64,000 nt of DNA from Butyricicoccus pullicaecorum. Its GTDB lineage: Bacteria; Bacillota; Clostridia; Oscillospirales; Butyricicoccaceae. Each line of letters begins with the position of its first letter. The first letter of the stretch is position 1. Both the position numbers and the translations under genes were made by a program. This document shows positions 6,440-16,600 of the stretch, in pieces. The notes beneath the pieces were generated by a model that worked only from the letters and a program-made list of their open reading frames with translations, searched no databases and was not told the origin of the DNA. The stretch is taken from positions 1 to 64,000 of the forward strand of contig JAGZIN010000012.1 of the NCBI GenBank assembly GCA_018366195.1. Direction: 5' to 3'.

Positions 6440-7966
6440 TTAGAGCATGGGCGCGAACAATCGCAAGATGGAACCGACGATGGAAGAAATCCATGGCACA
6501 TTACGAAACCAATCCCCGTCTACCTCTCGGCTCATGCCAATGGTTTCCAGAATGTCGTCCCGAATCTCTGTAATGGTTTCGCCGCCATACAGCAATGTTC
6601 CGCACTCAAAATGCAGGAAAAATGAACGGAAATCCATATTCATTGTACCGACAATTGCAACATCATCGTCAGATACAATCATCTTTGCATGGAGAAAGCC
6701 CGGACGATATTCATAAATCTTCACTCCTGCACGGCATAGCTGTAAATAATAAGAACGTGTAACCTGATAGACTGCCTTTTTATCCGGAATTCCAGGTGTC
6801 ACAATCCGTACATCTACGCCGCTCTGTGCAGCAACCGTCAGAGCAGTAATCATCTCATTATCCAAAATCAGATATGGCGTTGTAATATATACATATCGCT
6901 GCGCACGGTTTATAATGTGCATAAACGCCGTTTCCCCAACATTACGGTCGTCCAGCGGACTGTCATAAAACGGCTGCACATAACCGTCCCCACAGCGCAC
7001 CTCGGTTGGCATATAGCGTTTTCTGTCATAAAACTGTTCTTTTGTGGCATATTCCCACATTTGCAGGAACATTTCTGTCATATTTGCAACGCCCGCTCCA
7101 GCGAGTCGTACTCCGGTATCCTTCCAATGTCCAAAGCGAACCTTCACATTGATATATTCATCTGCGAGATTGATTCCACCCATAAACCCAACATTTCCAT
7201 CTACCACACAAATCTTGCGGTGATCTCGGTTGTTCAAATAAGTGTTTAAGGTCGGGATAAACTGATTAAAACGCACCGCACGGATTCCCAAGCCGCACAA
7301 ATATTGGTCATACGCATGCGGAAGCGTGCTGAGGCAGCCTGCATCATCATAGAGTACCCGTACCTCTACGCCCGCTTTGACCTTACGCACCAGAATATCC
7401 AGCAAAGTATTCCACATGACGCCTTCTTCAATGATAAAATACTCCATAAAGATAAAGCGTTCTGCCTGTTCGAGTGCTTCGCACATGGCAGCAAACTGCT
7501 TTTCGCCGATGGGATAATAATTGGTCACAGTATCTGCCCAGACAGGCATTGCAGATTCATTTTCAATATAGCGCGCCCCACGCATGTGACGCGGCAGAGC
7601 AACGGATAGCGCCTCACTCGCCGGAACAGCGGGTGCGCCGGAAAAATCCGGATACTGTAAGGTTTGGCGATGCCGTGCGCGAGCGCGATTAAACGGAGTA
7701 TTGCCCCATAGCAAATAAAACAGACCGCCGAAAATCGGAAACAGCAAGATGAGCACAATCCATGGGATTTTATAAGCCGGATTGTCATATTTTCGAACCA
7801 GCCAAATCACCATTACTGCACTGATAATGAGGCAAACGCGATAAACCCACATCCAGCGCCAGCTCAGAAAGGTCACGAGCCAAATCATTCCCGCAGTCTG
7901 CAAAAGCAGCAATGCACCTCCAACAACCCGCCGATCACTTAATAGTCCTTGTAATTTCTTTAACAT
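6440..7966 (-). CDS. cls: Cardiolipin synthase
   Basis: A 508-residue membrane phospholipase-D-family enzyme that joins two phosphatidylglycerols into cardiolipin. Seen: two N-terminal membrane helices (about 17-60), a third hydrophobic segment with PIFGGLFYLLWG, and two HKD motifs: H249-R-K-x4-D followed by GFMGG, and H426-A-K-x4-D followed by VGTMNMD. Length matches Gram-positive Cls proteins. I chose ATG 7966 because GGAGGAAAT sits directly before it; a longer open frame continues upstream without a ribosome site. Confidence 0.92.
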   Translation of the reverse strand: MLKKLQGLLSDRRVVGGALLLLQTAGMIWLVTFLSWRWMWVYRVCLIISAVMVIWLVRKYDNPAYKIPWIVLILLFPIFGGLFYLLWGNTPFNRARARHRQTLQYPDFSGAPAVPASEALSVALPRHMRGARYIENESAMPVWADTVTNYYPIGEKQFAAMCEALEQAERFIFMEYFIIEEGVMWNTLLDILVRKVKAGVEVRVLYDDAGCLSTLPHAYDQYLCGLGIRAVRFNQFIPTLNTYLNNRDHRKICVVDGNVGFMGGINLADEYINVKVRFGHWKDTGVRLAGAGVANMTEMFLQMWEYATKEQFYDRKRYMPTEVRCGDGYVQPFYDSPLDDRNVGETAFMHIINRAQRYVYITTPYLILDNEMITALTVAAQSGVDVRIVTPGIPDKKAVYQVTRSYYLQLCRAGVKIYEYRPGFLHAKMIVSDDDVAIVGTMNMDFRSFFLHFECGTLLYGGETITEIRDDILETIGMSREVDGDWFRNVPWISSIVGSILRLFAPML

Positions 7967-8062
7967 ATTTCCTCCAAAAATTGACGCGGCTCTCTTTTCT
8001 TCATCATAAACTGCATGATGCCAAAAGTCAATAAGATTGCCCAGAAATCCCCAATATCCCCA

Positions 8063-8090
8063 TTGCAATCCTTAAAAATTCTGGTATACT
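8063..8090 (+). promoter_or_regulatory. Promoter for the M24 peptidase gene
   Basis: TTGCAA, 16-base spacer, TATACT, with an extended TGG before the -10 box. It lies about 60 bases before the peptidase start; a second TATAAT occurs near 8130. Confidence 0.5.
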
Positions 8091-8149
8091 AACAGTAATT
8101 TATCCTCACATCTTATCCGATATAATTTGATACGAAGGGAGATTTTATC

Positions 8150-9352
8150 ATGATATCGACACACAATCGGGTTCCTAAGGAAGAACTGGCGCATCGGCTC
8201 TCTGCCCTGCGCTCCAGTCTTTCCGAACATGACCCCAAATGGGAAATGGTCATTCTCAGCAACCGAATCAATCTCTATTACTTCACTGGCACCATGCAGG
8301 ACGGAATTCTCATCATCACCCCCGATGCAGCAACCTTTTGGGTACGCCGTTATCTGCCTCGCGCACAGGAAGAATCCTTTTTCGAGGATTTGCGCCCTAT
8401 GAAATCCTTTCGCGTACTGGAAGGCAGCTATCCCATTCCACAGCACGCATATATTGAATATAAAACAGCTTCTATTACTTGGCTGAATATGGTACGCAAA
8501 TATCTGCCATTTCCCGCCCATAAAGATATTACCCCCATTCTCTCAGCCCTGCGCGCGCAAAAAAGCTCCTATGAGCTGGACTGCATGCGCCGCTCCGGAC
8601 AAATTCATGAGGAGGTACTGGAGCGCGTTGCCCCAACCCTGATTTGTTCCGGAATCAGCGAGGCATTGTTGTGCACGGATATTTACCGCGCCTTTCTTGC
8701 CCGTGGTGCCATGGGAATTTCCCGCTTTAACCAGCTGCACGGCGAGGACGTTTTAGGGGTATGCTCATTTTCAGAAAACGCACTTCGCATCACCGCGTTC
8801 GATGGTCCAGACGGAAATGCCGGAACCTGTATTGCAATGCCTGCCATCGGAGACAACAATCGTTTGCTCCGTGAGGGTGATTTGCTCCTGCTGGATATTC
8901 CCTCCGGCATCGACGGATATCACACGGACAAATCGGTTGTATTTTTCTATGGTGATATCGAAAAACATCGGGAAGCAGATAAAATACGGCGTGCCTATGA
9001 TTTCTGTGCACAATTTGAACAAAAGATTGCAGAAAAAATGGTAGCCGGTGCAATCCCAGAGGACATCTTCCTTTCCCTCTGGTCAACCATACCAGAGGAA
9101 TTTGCAGAGGGCTTTATGAACGGCGGAAAATTCCTCGGACATTCCATTGGACTGGTCATGGACGAAACCCCTGTTCTGGCACGGGGCTTCCAATCTCCTC
9201 TGACTCCCGGCATGACATTGGCGGTAGAACCCAAAATTGCGCTCCCCGGTATTGGCGTAGTCGGTACAGAAAATACCTATGAAATTCGCTCTTCCGGTGC
9301 CGCAAAGTCTCTGACTGGTCATATTATGGATTTTACCTGCATCAAAAATTAA
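8150..9352 (+). CDS. M24-family metallopeptidase (Xaa-Pro aminopeptidase type)
   Basis: A 400-residue 'pita-bread' metallopeptidase. Seen: an N-terminal creatinase-like domain (about 1-135) and a C-terminal catalytic domain with the metal ligands in family order: two Asp 11 residues apart in LLLDIPSGIDGYHTDKS, His in GKFLGHSIGL, Glu in AVEPKI, and Glu in GTENTYEI. GGGAG precedes the ATG. Family members remove N-terminal residues preceding proline; some relatives are non-peptidase hydrolases, so exact substrate is uncertain. It stands alone between a promoter and the Rrf2 gene. Confidence 0.85.
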   Translation: MISTHNRVPKEELAHRLSALRSSLSEHDPKWEMVILSNRINLYYFTGTMQDGILIITPDAATFWVRRYLPRAQEESFFEDLRPMKSFRVLEGSYPIPQHAYIEYKTASITWLNMVRKYLPFPAHKDITPILSALRAQKSSYELDCMRRSGQIHEEVLERVAPTLICSGISEALLCTDIYRAFLARGAMGISRFNQLHGEDVLGVCSFSENALRITAFDGPDGNAGTCIAMPAIGDNNRLLREGDLLLLDIPSGIDGYHTDKSVVFFYGDIEKHREADKIRRAYDFCAQFEQKIAEKMVAGAIPEDIFLSLWSTIPEEFAEGFMNGGKFLGHSIGLVMDETPVLARGFQSPLTPGMTLAVEPKIALPGIGVVGTENTYEIRSSGAAKSLTGHIMDFTCIKN

Positions 9353-9381
9353 GCGCAAAAACTTCATCTTGCACAAGATGG

Positions 9382-9413
9382 TTGCTTTCCGATTTTCCCT
9401 ATTGTATAATAGG
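9382..9413 (+). promoter_or_regulatory. Promoter and palindromic operator of the Rrf2 gene
   Basis: TTGCTT, 17-base spacer, TATAAT. A palindrome CCTATT..AATAGG spans the -10 box (9398-9413), a position suited to autorepression by the Rrf2 protein encoded directly downstream. Confidence 0.6.
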
Positions 9414-9436
9414 AAAACGACGGAGGATTCACACTT

Positions 9437-9859
9437 ATGATGGTATCAACAAAAGGACGCTATGCATTGCGTGTTATGATTGATCTCGCGCAGAACCAAA
9501 CGGACGGATATCTGCCCCTAAAGGAAATCGCAGCCCGACAAAATATCTCTGAGAAATATTTGGAAAGTATCCTCAAAATACTTGTCCACAACAATATCCT
9601 CATTGGTATGCGCGGAAAAGGCGGCGGATATCGCCTCACTCGACCCGCAGAGGAATATACAGTTGGAAAAATCTTACTTCTCACAGAAGAAACTCTGGCT
9701 CCTGTTGCTTGTCTGAGCAAAAATGCAGACCCTTGTCCTCGTACAGAGGAATGTCCAACCTTGGAGATGTGGAAAGAGCTGGATTCCCTCATTGCAAACT
9801 ATCTGAATCATATTACCATTGCAGATTTGGCAAAACGACCGAAAGGCTCAGTAGAATAG
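9437..9859 (+). CDS. Rrf2-family transcriptional regulator (IscR-like)
   Basis: A 140-residue winged-helix regulator. Seen: helix-turn-helix around residues 25-50, wing RGKGGGYRL (59-67), and three cysteines C92, C100 and C106 placed almost as in IscR, where they hold a [2Fe-2S] cluster. Known: this subfamily senses iron-sulfur status, redox or nitric oxide. Unlike typical iscR it is not followed by a cysteine desulfurase gene: a strong terminator comes right after it, so its targets are elsewhere. CGGAGG precedes the start; ATGATG allows either of two adjacent starts. Confidence 0.85.
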   Translation: MMVSTKGRYALRVMIDLAQNQTDGYLPLKEIAARQNISEKYLESILKILVHNNILIGMRGKGGGYRLTRPAEEYTVGKILLLTEETLAPVACLSKNADPCPRTEECPTLEMWKELDSLIANYLNHITIADLAKRPKGSVE

Positions 9860-9867
9860 TGGAATCT

Positions 9868-9902
9868 AAAAAAAGGAATTGGCGAACGCCAATTCCTTTT
9901 TT
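9868..9902. terminator. Bidirectional terminator between the Rrf2 gene and the antiporter gene
   Basis: AAAGGAATTGGC and GCCAATTCCTTT form a 12-bp stem with a 4-nt loop, flanked by A-run and T-run, so it can stop both converging transcripts. Confidence 0.85.
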
Positions 9903-9962
9903 GGTCAATTTGGTCAATATTGAACTGCACACTGAGAGCATCAAACCGCTCTGATACGCTCT

Positions 9963-11477
9963 TTATCTCATTTCGTGTTCTTCTGATGCCCGTTTTTTTG
10001 CATTGTGTGTCATAGCAACCATAAAGACAATCAGAAGCACCGCACCGACGCCCAAGCCAACCCAGCCATTCTGGGTAAAGCCTGCTGCCAAATACCCTGT
10101 CAGACTAATCACAGCAAGCGATAAGGCATAGGGAATCTGTGTGGATACATGGTCAATGTGGTGACACTGCGCACCCGCAGATGCCAAAATGGTGGTATCC
10201 GAAATGGGGGAAATATGGTCACCGCAGACAGCGCCCGCAAGACAGGCAGAAACCGTAATGGTCAGCATCTCACTTGCACCAAAAATTGTGACAGCAATTG
10301 GAATCAGGATTGCAAAGGTTCCCCAAGATGTGCCTGTTGCAAAAGCAAGCCCCAATGCAATGAGGAAGAAAATTGCAGGCATCAGCAGTCCAATTGCCGA
10401 TTCCGGATTGACAAAACCAGCTACAAATCCCCGCAAATTCAAATAGTCATCGGAACAGATTCCTGAGAGTGTCCATGCCAGTGTCAGGATAAAAATGGCA
10501 GGTACCATTGCCTTAAACCCGGCAGTAAAGGATTCACAGAACTGGTTAAAGGTGAGGATACCACGCGGTACATACAGCAGGAATGTAAACACAAGCGTAG
10601 CAAAGGACCCCAGCACCAACGCATCAGAGGACGAACAATTTGCAAATGCGGTAGAAATCGCCTCAAATGACAGCTCATGGATACCGCCGCCGCTATATAT
10701 CATAGCAGCAATGCAGGCAACAATCAGGAACAGAATGGGAATAATCAAGTCCTTTACCGAGCCAGCTCCGCAGATAACCGTAGATTCTTCTCCCGTCGAA
10801 TCAATTTTCCCGCTTTTCAAAACTTTCTGATTGTATCTCCCCATTGCCATAAAATCAACATCTGCAATCATCACCCAAAGTACGAACGCCAAAGTCAGCA
10901 ATGCATACAGATTAAATGGAATGGTATTGAGAAACAGTGTAAATCCATTGATTCCCGCATCTGGCGGCAGAGAAGAGGTCACAGCAGCTGCCCAACTGGA
11001 AATCGGCGCAATGATACAGACAGGCGCCGCAGTCGAGTCAATGATATAAGCCAGCTTTGCGCGGGTCACCTGATATTTATCCGTCACTGGACGCATTACG
11101 GTGCCTACGGTCAAGCAGTTGAAGTAATCATCTACGAAGATGAACATGCCCAAGAATGAGGTTGCCAGCAATGCACCGCGGCGGCTCTTGATGACACGGC
11201 TTGCCCATTCTCCATACGCACGCGATGCACCGGATTTTGTGACCAAGGACACCAAGATACCCAGCATCACCAAAAAAATCAAAATGCCAATATTGTCGCT
11301 AATCTTGCTTCCCATGATTGAAAATGTGGTTTCTGTTGCATGCAGCGGGTGAAACCCAGAGAACATCAAAGCACCTGCAAAAATACCAATCAAAAGAGAG
11401 GAATAGACCTCTTTGGTAATCAATGCCAATGCAATGGCAATCACGGGAGGCAAGACCGCAAAGATCGTTGCACTCAT
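9963..11477 (-). CDS. NhaC-family Na+/H+ antiporter
   Basis: A 504-residue polytopic membrane protein of the NhaC antiporter family that exchanges Na+ (or an organic acid with Na+) for protons. Seen: about a dozen hydrophobic helices, the conserved MFIFVDDYFNCLTVG segment (about 111-125) with paired Asp in a membrane helix, and ATGTSWGTFAILIPIA (about 388-403). The sequence does not distinguish a plain Na+/H+ exchanger from malate/lactate exchangers of the same family. It has its own AT-rich upstream region and ends at a shared terminator. Confidence 0.85.
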   Translation of the reverse strand: MSATIFAVLPPVIAIALALITKEVYSSLLIGIFAGALMFSGFHPLHATETTFSIMGSKISDNIGILIFLVMLGILVSLVTKSGASRAYGEWASRVIKSRRGALLATSFLGMFIFVDDYFNCLTVGTVMRPVTDKYQVTRAKLAYIIDSTAAPVCIIAPISSWAAAVTSSLPPDAGINGFTLFLNTIPFNLYALLTLAFVLWVMIADVDFMAMGRYNQKVLKSGKIDSTGEESTVICGAGSVKDLIIPILFLIVACIAAMIYSGGGIHELSFEAISTAFANCSSSDALVLGSFATLVFTFLLYVPRGILTFNQFCESFTAGFKAMVPAIFILTLAWTLSGICSDDYLNLRGFVAGFVNPESAIGLLMPAIFFLIALGLAFATGTSWGTFAILIPIAVTIFGASEMLTITVSACLAGAVCGDHISPISDTTILASAGAQCHHIDHVSTQIPYALSLAVISLTGYLAAGFTQNGWVGLGVGAVLLIVFMVAMTHNAKKRASEEHEMR

Positions 11478-11612
11478 TTTTGTATACTCCTTACTTTTTA
11501 TTTTGTGAGATAGAACAAAGTCTTGTACATTATTTTACACGTTATACACACGCTTTACAAGTCTCTGTATAAACTTTTTGTATTTTTATAAGATTTTCTG
11601 TATTTTTCTGAA

Positions 11613-11951
11613 TTACAGAACATTTTTCTCTTTCTCCTTCAAAATCCCGTCCCACTGACAGCGCGCCAAGTCAACACGCCCATCTGGCAAGAAGCTGACC
11701 CCATCAGCTTCCAACAGTGCACGCTGTACATCAGCTCCCCCAAAGGCGAAGGCCGCCGCAGTGCGTCCCATACGGTCCACCACCCGATAACACGGGATTC
11801 CCTGCGGGTCTGGATTGACGTGCAGAGCATAGCCTACGACACGTGCCCACCGCGGATTTCCAGCCAAGCGGGCAACCTGTCCATAGGTTGCTACATATCC
11901 AGCGGGAATGGCGCGAACAATGGTGTAAATTTTTTCATAAGAATTCATCAT
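11613..11951 (-). CDS. MGMT/alkyltransferase-like DNA-binding domain protein
   Basis: A 112-residue single-domain protein of the O6-methylguanine-DNA methyltransferase C-terminal fold. Seen: winged-helix region with TYGQVARLAG (22-31), RVVGYALHVNP (37-47) and the active-site segment IPCYRVV (52-58). The alkyl-accepting Cys54 is present, but the usual PCHRV His is Tyr. Known: alkyltransferase-like proteins lack the Cys and only flag lesions; this one keeps it, so activity is possible but not assured. ATGATG lies downstream of GGAAAGGA; I chose the first ATG. Confidence 0.75.
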   Translation of the reverse strand: MMNSYEKIYTIVRAIPAGYVATYGQVARLAGNPRWARVVGYALHVNPDPQGIPCYRVVDRMGRTAAAFAFGGADVQRALLEADGVSFLPDGRVDLARCQWDGILKEKEKNVL

Positions 11952-11974
11952 AGCTTTTCCTTTCCGTAAAACAA

Positions 11975-12008
11975 GACCCAGCAAACCACATGCCGGATTT
12001 GCTGGGTC
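11975..12008 (-). terminator. Terminator after the secreted hypothetical gene
   Basis: GACCCAGCAAA and TTTGCTGGGTC form an 11-bp stem followed by TTGTTTT on the minus strand. Confidence 0.8.
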
Positions 12009-12011
12009 GAT

Positions 12012-12626
12012 TCATGAAATTTGTGTCAGTGCAAAACCAATATCACAACTGTTCCCGTCCTGAAATACGACCGTTATCACACAGAACAGCTGATGATAGC
12101 TTCCCTGCGCCGACTGAAACGAAATCGGAAAGGTACAGCTGTGCAGCTGACCATTTGCGTCCGGTATCATGCTGATACTTTGCGGCTGATAGACTGCATG
12201 GCTTGTCCTTGGCGTTCCATTCCCATGGTATCCTGTATTCGGGTCGAACGCGACCTCTATCTGTGCAATATCAGCTTCCGGAATGGTCAGGGTGACTTGT
12301 GTGCCCTCTGCCACGCTGTCCCAGATACCTGCATACTCTAAATGCTGTGCAGTGGACTCTCTATCCAACGCCATGCCGTCCCACAGATTCACCAAAAGAA
12401 CTCCGCTGCTGAATCCTCCGGCTCTCTGGTTCGGCTGCTCAAACTGCAAAGAGTAAGATAACCCTTGCGCCATTCCATTGGATACGGTATAGTTTCCTGT
12501 TTGCTCTGCCACACCCACCTGTGCGGTCTGCTGCAAATCCAGTGCAGCAATCTTTTCCGGCTGTCGGCTTGGCGCAGCTGCCGCAACAGCCAGTGCAATT
12601 CCTAACAGAATAGAAGCTCGATTCAT
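12012..12626 (-). CDS. Secreted protein of unknown function
   Basis: About 204 residues. The N-terminus MNRASILLGIALAVAAAA is a signal peptide without a clear lipobox, so a secreted or wall-associated protein is expected. The body is rich in polar residues and beta-strand-like stretches (NYTVSNGMAQGLSYSLQF; VEVAFDPN-type loops) with no family I recognise. Two Cys residues near the C-terminus may form a disulfide. I chose ATG 12626 after AAGGA; an in-frame ATG eight codons upstream lacks a better site. A terminator follows immediately. Confidence 0.6.
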   Translation of the reverse strand: MNRASILLGIALAVAAAAPSRQPEKIAALDLQQTAQVGVAEQTGNYTVSNGMAQGLSYSLQFEQPNQRAGGFSSGVLLVNLWDGMALDRESTAQHLEYAGIWDSVAEGTQVTLTIPEADIAQIEVAFDPNTGYHGNGTPRTSHAVYQPQSISMIPDANGQLHSCTFPISFQSAQGSYHQLFCVITVVFQDGNSCDIGFALTQIS

Positions 12627-12752
12627 AAATATTTTCCTTCTTTCATGCAATCTCTTCTATTTATTACAGACGCATCGGGTATCCAAAATGTTCCACATCT
12701 CTATCAAATTTTATCAGGCTCGCATGGAAAGCATGTATATCAGATATTTGCT

Positions 12753-13487
12753 TTATGACCTTTGTACATAGGTATATACCTGCCCATTCGATAATGCTGG
12801 TTCAAATATAAATCCAAGTGCCTTGAAATCCATCAGTCCCTCCGCTCTGTCCACACGCTGCCGAATGATATATCGCGCCATTGCCCCACGCGCCATCTTG
12901 GCTCGTGCCGCTAAGCAGCACAGCTTTCCCTTTCTCTCTGATAAAAATTCACACGTCAAAAATTGGTCTCCCCTGTGCAAATGCTTGGATACCGCTTTGC
13001 TGTATTCATTGGAAGCCAGATTGATGACCAAATCGGTTTGACCATACAGGTCATCACGCAGCTTACTGCCCCAGAAGGTATAGAGATTGCACCCCTTGGG
13101 GCGCTGCCCCATCTCCAGACGATATGGACGAATCAAATCCAATGGACGCAGCACGCCATAAAGGGCAGACAAATGCCGTAAATGCGCTTGTGCATATTCC
13201 AAATCAGCATCTGACAGCGTATCTGCATCTAAATTTTTATAGGCAAGTCCGTCATAGCTGAGAATTGCCGGCTGCCCTCCATCAGGCTTCCACGAAGCAA
13301 AATCCGCTGCCGCCTTGAGCGCTAAATCGGGACTGATTTTCATGATGCTCTCCAATTCATAAGCAGGAAGGTTCCGCAATGTCTCATATAAGGCGATACG
13401 CTCCTCTCGCCGCAGCGGTTCTGTCCCCGTCAGGGCACGTTCCGGCGCAGTCCTCATATTTTTTGCTGGAGATAAAATCGCAATCAT
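12753..13487 (-). CDS. yaaA: Peroxide-stress protein YaaA
   Basis: A 244-residue UPF0246/YaaA protein. Known: in Escherichia coli YaaA limits iron-driven damage during hydrogen peroxide stress and binds DNA. Seen: the family N-terminus MIAILSPAKNM, SYDGLAYKNLDADTL (about 78-92), the HLRHLSALYGVLRPLDLI block (about 102-119), and YRLEMGQRP. Length is typical. It is a single gene with its own AGGAGA site. Confidence 0.88.
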   Translation of the reverse strand: MIAILSPAKNMRTAPERALTGTEPLRREERIALYETLRNLPAYELESIMKISPDLALKAAADFASWKPDGGQPAILSYDGLAYKNLDADTLSDADLEYAQAHLRHLSALYGVLRPLDLIRPYRLEMGQRPKGCNLYTFWGSKLRDDLYGQTDLVINLASNEYSKAVSKHLHRGDQFLTCEFLSERKGKLCCLAARAKMARGAMARYIIRQRVDRAEGLMDFKALGFIFEPALSNGQVYTYVQRS

Positions 13488-13573
13488 ACCGGCTCTCCTT
13501 CCAAAGTCCTTTTTCTTTTATTCTATCTGCCATTTTGATAAAACGCAAGAAATTTATGCTCTTTATGCCAAAA

Positions 13574-13610
13574 GCGGGCGGCTCCTTGTTTTGGAGCCGC
13601 CCGCAAGAGG
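13574..13610 (-). terminator. Terminator after the first SLH beta-galactosidase gene
   Basis: GCGGGCGGCTCC and GGAGCCGCCCGC form a G+C-rich 12-bp stem with a 6-nt loop, followed by CTTTTGG on the minus strand. Confidence 0.8.
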
Positions 13611-13639
13611 GAATTTGAAAGAAATTCGACTTGAAAAAA

Positions 13640-16600
13640 CTATCCCTTCTTTTGCTGTAAACGCATGAGCATAGACGCAACCTGTGCACGTGTTGCTTCA
13701 TTTTCCGGCTTCAGGTCTGTTCCCTCCGGCATATCCGACAGGAGACCCTCCTGCTCTGCCCATACAATCGTATCCGCAGAATCTGCTGTGCCGCCTACAA
13801 ATTGATGGAGTATTTTCACCAGCTGACCACATGTCACATTCTCATCTGGCGCAAACTTTCCATTTCCAATGCCAGCGACCAAATCAAGCCCGCTTGCCCA
13901 AGCAACTGCATCTTTATAATATGCATCTGCTGGAATGTCTGTGAATGTGCTCTGTCCAGCGGTTGGCTGACCTGCCAAACGATATAGTACAGTCACCAAC
14001 ATACCACGTGTCATGGCATGATCTGGCTCAAACTGTGTTGGATATGCGCCAACAAACAGCTTATTGGTGACTGTCCATGCGATAGCGTCCTTCGCCCAGT
14101 GTGTTTTCAAATCCGTATATGCGGCTACGGATTCTGGCTTTCCTGCAACCGTGTCAATGGTTTTCACTGCTGCGGTCGGCTTCTGCTCCGGCTTTTCTGC
14201 CGGCTTCTGCTCCGGCTTTTCTACTGGCTTCTGCTCCGGCTTTTCTACCGGCTTCTGCTCCGGCTTTTCTACCGGCTTCTGCTCCGGCTTTTCTACCGGC
14301 TTCTGCTCCGGCTTTTCTACCGGCTTCTGCTCTGGCTTTTCTACCGGCTTCTGCTCTGGCTTTTCTACCGGCTTCTGCTCTGGCTTTTCTGCTCCGGCTG
14401 CATCTTCTGTCCACTTTGCGTACAAGGTTGTATCCTGTGCAATCGGCTGATTAAAGTCAAATGCCTGTGTAAAGTTATAATTCCACCAGCCTGCAAAGGT
14501 ATATCCAGACTTCGTTGGTTGCGGAATCTCCTTTTCTTTGAGCAATGTGCCGTCTGCCAACTGCATGGACTGCATTTCTGTACCGCCATCTGTTTGGAAA
14601 TCAATGGTTCTCATGACCGTTTTCTGGTCTCCAACAGTAAACTCTTTGACAATTGCGTCACCATGGTATGCACCCTTGAACTGAATGGTTGCAACAGCTG
14701 TTTTTCCTGCCTCTGTATTCCCCTCATATTCAACCACAAAGTCAACACCATCAATCAGCAGCTTACCATCTGCAGTTTTGACAACCGGAACAGGCTCTGC
14801 TTTTCCGTCCACCAGCGGAGCAGCCTCTGCCAGACTGACCTGTGCATCTGCTGCACGATATCCACTGCTTTCCACAGCCCGAGTGACCTTTACAACATAG
14901 GTCTGGCTTCCGCCTTCTCCCTTTCCGGAAACGGCAAAAGTACCATTTCGGCGATCCACAACCTCGATATTGCTGCCATCTGCCGTGATTTCAACCGCCG
15001 ATGCCTGCGCATCTATGGTAACATCATACTCGGTCTTTTCAGAGGAAAAGCCTTCTACTGGTTTTCCATTGACAGAAATGCTCTTGACCGTATCGGCGGC
15101 TGCCTCTACGCGATATTTCTCATTGCTGATTTTTGCAATCTCGCTCTGTCCGGTAATCGGCGTGATACGGTAAGAGTAACTATAATCCTGATTGGTGGGA
15201 ACCTGATAGCCGTCCAACGGAGTATGTCCCATAAAAGCGGTATCTGAAACACCACGCTGCTTGTAATCAATATTCCATACAATGCTATCTTGACGTGTCG
15301 GTACCTTATTGGGGTGTCTGTACTGCGCTTCATTATAGTTCTTACGATTGAGTTCCTCCGCAGTATAGGGCAGTGCAGAAACTTCAATGGTTCCATTTGT
15401 GGAAACAAGCAGACCTGTTCCCTCATCATTGGTCAGCGATGTCCAGCGCACATCGGTATGATTGCCGTTTTCCTGTGGCTTGAGCATCTTCTTATCAAAG
15501 CTGTCGGAAACCTTATTCTGATAAACACCGATTCTTGCCGCACTCTCGCGGTCTACGTATGTATCCCACGGACCACGACCATAGTATTGGAAGTTATCGT
15601 AGCTGCTGTTGACAATCATACGGGAACCAACCTTCGCCAGTCCCCCCTCCTTTGCGAAATCGCTCTTAGGAGAAAATTGATCGAGCACAACAATTTCGCC
15701 ATTGCCATAAATCTCGTAACTCATTCCCATCGCAGCATCGACCTGCATGCGACCAGTCATGGACATGGTAACCTTATTCTTGTTAGAATCGGTATCCAGC
15801 TTGACTTGTACTTCGCTGAGCCGATCTGGTGCACCTGCATTCTGGCTCTTTTCGTCCCAATATGCAGTGGTATCATTATAAGTCTGGGCGCGGTAGATGC
15901 TCTGCTCTGGACCGGCAGCCATCACAAGCTGACCGTCCAGCTTATAGCTGTCAATGGTACCCTTTTCCTGATTCAGTACGATTTCAAACTTTTGCTTCTG
16001 ATTGGTTGTACCTGTCAGAATCACATTGCTTCCCTTTTCTTCCACGCTTTCAAATGCCGGAATCTTTTGAATATCCATGCTTGGCTGCTCTGTCCGCTCT
16101 GTAAAGTCCAGTTCAAACTGTTCATGCGCAACTTCAAATCCAGCCTTTGCGCCCCAGTTTACATTCTCTTTCAGCTTGACACTGAAATCAAGGAAATAAT
16201 CATTTCCGGAAACAGGCGCAAAGTCCGGCAGAACGCTTGCCAAATCAATGGAAATCTCTTCCGAATTGGTATTGATGGACAGCCCCTGCATTGCTCCCAG
16301 ATTGCTGGTCACGGTTTGCTTTGCCAGCGGCTTATCGCTATCGCTGTTCTGGTAAATCGACCAGGTAATGTCAAATGCACTCAGCGGTGTATTTTCATAC
16401 TCATTGACCATCTTTACCGTTACGGTATCTGTTGGTGCAACATTCGGATTTGCAAGATAGAAGTTTACCTGCTGGTGTACCTTCTTTGCCTCCTTGAGCT
16501 TTGGACTCGGGGTATGGTCTGCATACACAAGACCATTTCCGCAGAATGCATTGTCGTTGTACTTCTTATCAATCCAATCTCCGCCATAGCCCCAAAATTC

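Noticed and set aside
11478..11612. Riboswitch upstream of the NhaC antiporter gene
   Set aside because: That gap holds only AT-rich sequence with no conserved riboswitch core or expression platform I could recognise.
14178..14393. CRISPR array
   Set aside because: Units are contiguous without spacers and encode an in-frame Pro/Glu/Lys linker.
14018..15247. Long open frame opposite the first beta-galactosidase, covering the 24-bp repeats
   Set aside because: It lies antisense to a clearly functional enzyme with SLH domains and has a Cys/Leu-rich low-complexity product caused by the repeats; no ribosome site.
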